Below, in pieces: positions 62,589-64,000 of a DNA stretch of 64,000 nucleotides. Within the stretch, counting starts at the first letter, position 1. Each line of letters begins with the position of its first letter. The position numbers and the translations under genes are program-made. Below the pieces are notes generated by a model. It was not told the DNA's origin. It did no database searches and saw only the letters and a list, made by a program, of their open reading frames with translations. Source of the stretch: an uncultured Lachnospiraceae bacterium (GTDB lineage Bacteria; Bacillota; Clostridia; Lachnospirales; Lachnospiraceae); the NCBI GenBank assembly GCA_947165275.1, contig CAMUZQ010000002.1:39414-103413 (forward strand), written 5' to 3'.

Positions 62589-62999
62589 ATGCCAAAAGCA
62601 AAATTCAAAACAGACCAGGAATGGCTGGACGTGATCCAGGCCTGCCGAACAAGTGGAATGACGGATAAAGACTGGTGCCTTAGCAATGGCATAAGCCAAA
62701 CAAGCCTTTACCGACATATAAACCGGCTCAGGAAGAAAGATTATGCAATCCCCGGGCATGGTCGGGTCCAGTTGGACAAAGGGCATGAGGTTGTACCTGT
62801 AGAGTTTGACAGGTTTGCAGAACCGGCTCAGACGTATGTCAGATTATCAGAGGAGGAAAGATCCGATGCCGTTTCTGTATCAGAAAACGCATCAAGCGGC
62901 ATAAGCATAACTGCAGGAAAGTTCAAGATAGATATAGATAACAATGTAAACACATCTGTGTTGCAGGATACACTGAGGATCCTGCAGAGATTATGTTAG
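62589..62999 (+). CDS. tnpA: IS66 TnpA accessory protein
   Basis: This 136-residue protein with a helix-turn-helix region (TSGMTDKDWCLSNGISQTSLYRHINRLRKK) matches the IS66 first-frame protein. ATG 62589 is chosen because the upstream extension to 62550 is a non-conserved leader. Its 3' end overlaps TnpB by seven bases. Confidence 0.85.
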   Translation: MPKAKFKTDQEWLDVIQACRTSGMTDKDWCLSNGISQTSLYRHINRLRKKDYAIPGHGRVQLDKGHEVVPVEFDRFAEPAQTYVRLSEEERSDAVSVSENASSGISITAGKFKIDIDNNVNTSVLQDTLRILQRLC

Positions 63000-63346
63000 G
63001 GGATCTTTCCGGCGTCAGTAAGATATACATCGTGACTGGGGTCGTAGATATGAGAAAGAGCATAGATGGCTTGATGGCAATCATACGTGACAGCTTCGAG
63101 ATGGATCCATATGAAAATGCAGTTTATCTGTTCTGTGGAAGGAAGAGTGACCGGATAAAAGCGATCCACCATGAGAGAGATGGGTTCTGTCTGTTATATA
63201 AGCGATTAGATAGCGGCAGATACAAATGGCCACGCGATGCATATGACGTAAGGAGTCTTACGAGACAGGAATACCGGTGGCTCATGGAAGGGTTAAGTAT
63301 AGATCAGCCAAAGGCAATAAAGCCTGTGGGGAGGCAGGATTTTTAG
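62993..63346 (+). CDS. tnpB: IS66 TnpB accessory protein
   Basis: This 117-residue protein reads KIYIVTGVVDMRKSIDGLMAII, LFCGRKSDRIKAIHHERDGFCLLYKRLD and is the standard IS66 second-frame protein needed for transposition. Length is normal for the family. Confidence 0.93.
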   Translation: MLGDLSGVSKIYIVTGVVDMRKSIDGLMAIIRDSFEMDPYENAVYLFCGRKSDRIKAIHHERDGFCLLYKRLDSGRYKWPRDAYDVRSLTRQEYRWLMEGLSIDQPKAIKPVGRQDF

Positions 63347-63463
63347 GAATAAATAACACCAAGAAAACCCGCAGAATTTCGGCATTTTTAAGACTTCATA
63401 AGTCTTTTTAAATGGGTGTGATGATAGTATAATAGAGGCATAAACCGAAAGGATACATGCCTG

Positions 63464-64000
63464 TTGGAAAATGTCGAAATCTCAGAAAAATTGAATAAGC
63501 TTCTTGAGATGCAGGAAACCATCCTTAAACTCAGCGAGCAGGTGTCTGAGCAGATGAAGACGATATCTGAGCAGGCTCAGGCTATAGCTGACAGGGATGA
63601 GACTATTGCATACCTGAAGAAGATGATCTTTGGGAGCAAAAGCGAGAAGTCAAAAAATTTCGATATCCCCGGACAGCTCAGTCTGTTTGATGAACAGGAA
63701 ATCACCCCAGAGGATCGTGAGGAGACGAGGGAAGTATCCGGATACACAAGAACGAAACAAAAAAAAGATAAGACCACCCATGCCGAGATGTACAAAAACC
63801 TTCCGGTTAAGAAAAGGGTAATACCTGCTACAGGCGAAGACAGGATATGTGAATACTGTGGCAAAGAAATGGAACATCTGGGTGAGAAGTTTATAAGAGA
63901 TGAGATAGAGATAACCCCAGCTAAAGTTGTACATGTAAAAGTGTATCAGGAGACCGTTGTCTGTAACCAATGCAAGAATGACGGGGCAGCTGTCATACAT
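63464..64000 (+). CDS. tnpC: IS66 TnpC transposase, N-terminal part (3' truncated by window edge)
   Basis: The frame from TTG 63464 stays open to the end of the window (179 codons). It has an N-terminal leucine-zipper-like stretch (LNKLLEMQETILKLSEQV), KKMIFGSKSEKS, and a zinc-finger region CEYCGKEM ... CNQCKN, all typical of IS66 TnpC. AAAGG at 63448-63452 is a possible ribosome binding site. The DDE domain lies outside the window. Confidence 0.88.
   Translation, partial: MENVEISEKLNKLLEMQETILKLSEQVSEQMKTISEQAQAIADRDETIAYLKKMIFGSKSEKSKNFDIPGQLSLFDEQEITPEDREETREVSGYTRTKQKKDKTTHAEMYKNLPVKKRVIPATGEDRICEYCGKEMEHLGEKFIRDEIEITPAKVVHVKVYQETVVCNQCKNDGAAVIH

Larger units (their letters stand above)
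62451..64000 (+). mobile_element. IS66 family insertion sequence, left part (cut by window end)
   Basis: The end starts with GTAAGCGGAAAA at 62451, in keeping with IS66 termini (GTAAGCG...). Three genes follow in IS66 order (TnpA, TnpB, TnpC), the last running off the window. All three frames are intact here, unlike the other elements in the window. The 82 bases between the SDR stop and the element carry no gene. Confidence 0.85.

Overview
The window looks like one chromosomal piece of a low-to-mid GC Gram-positive Clostridia bacterium, most likely a Lachnospiraceae member. The evidence is the clostridial ChW repeats on three secreted proteins, a LoaP-type NusG paralog, YveK-like polysaccharide co-polymerases, EpsG, VanZ, YfhO and GT87-type membrane proteins, and strong AGGAGG-type ribosome binding sites. 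This assignment is inferred from gene content and no 16S gene is present.

Layout. (1) 1-5.65 kb is housekeeping: the 3' two thirds of ileS, glycogen phosphorylase and a membrane-anchored GH25 muramidase. (2) 5.7-9.8 kb holds a nucleotide-sugar set (frameshifted rfbF, rfbH, YerE-like thiamine diphosphate enzyme). (3) 9.9-17.8 kb has a Wzy-like protein and three secreted ChW proteins, including a GH25 muramidase and a papain-like protease with Ig-like domains. (4) 17.8-28.7 kb is a forward run with a chain-length protein, a second Wzy-like protein, five glycosyltransferases, VanZ and YfhO. (5) 35.2-28.7 kb is a reverse-strand operon: GT87, epimerase, DRE-TIM aldolase, GtrB-like glycosyltransferase, Wzx. 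(6) 35.2-62.4 kb is a second, visibly more AT-rich polysaccharide locus. It starts with an initiating phosphoglycosyltransferase, LoaP and a second chain-length protein behind its own promoter and structured leader. It continues with a contiguous copy of the sugar module (rfbF, rfbG, broken NUDIX, rfbH, glycosyltransferase, aldolase, YerE-like enzyme, epimerase, HAD phosphatase), more glycosyltransferases, EpsG, pyruvyl transferase, a second Wzx, and a MenD-like plus SDR pair. (7) An IS66 element begins at 62451 and runs off the end.

How it fits together. RfbF and RfbG make CDP-4-keto-6-deoxyglucose. RfbH removes the 3-hydroxyl. A YerE-like enzyme plausibly adds a two-carbon unit from pyruvate to C4, and the epimerase/reductase finishes the sugar. 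A DRE-TIM aldolase with an unassigned C-terminal domain accompanies this set in both copies, which suggests a branched, possibly chain-extended, CDP-sugar (inference). Sugars are assembled on a lipid carrier by the phosphoglycosyltransferase and glycosyltransferases, flipped by Wzx and polymerised by Wzy/EpsG. The ChW proteins and muramidases act on the same cell surface.

The module appears twice: split and partly broken in the first half (frameshifted rfbF, no rfbG), contiguous in the second. The second half carries much decay: a multiply frameshifted IS, an IS200-like insertion in a NUDIX gene, fragments of an ILEI-like protein and of a GT2, and a frameshifted acyltransferase. The strongest leads are the duplicated carboligase/aldolase sugar module, the LoaP-linked leader before the second chain-length gene, the triplet ChW architecture, and the degenerate kinase-like tails of both chain-length proteins.
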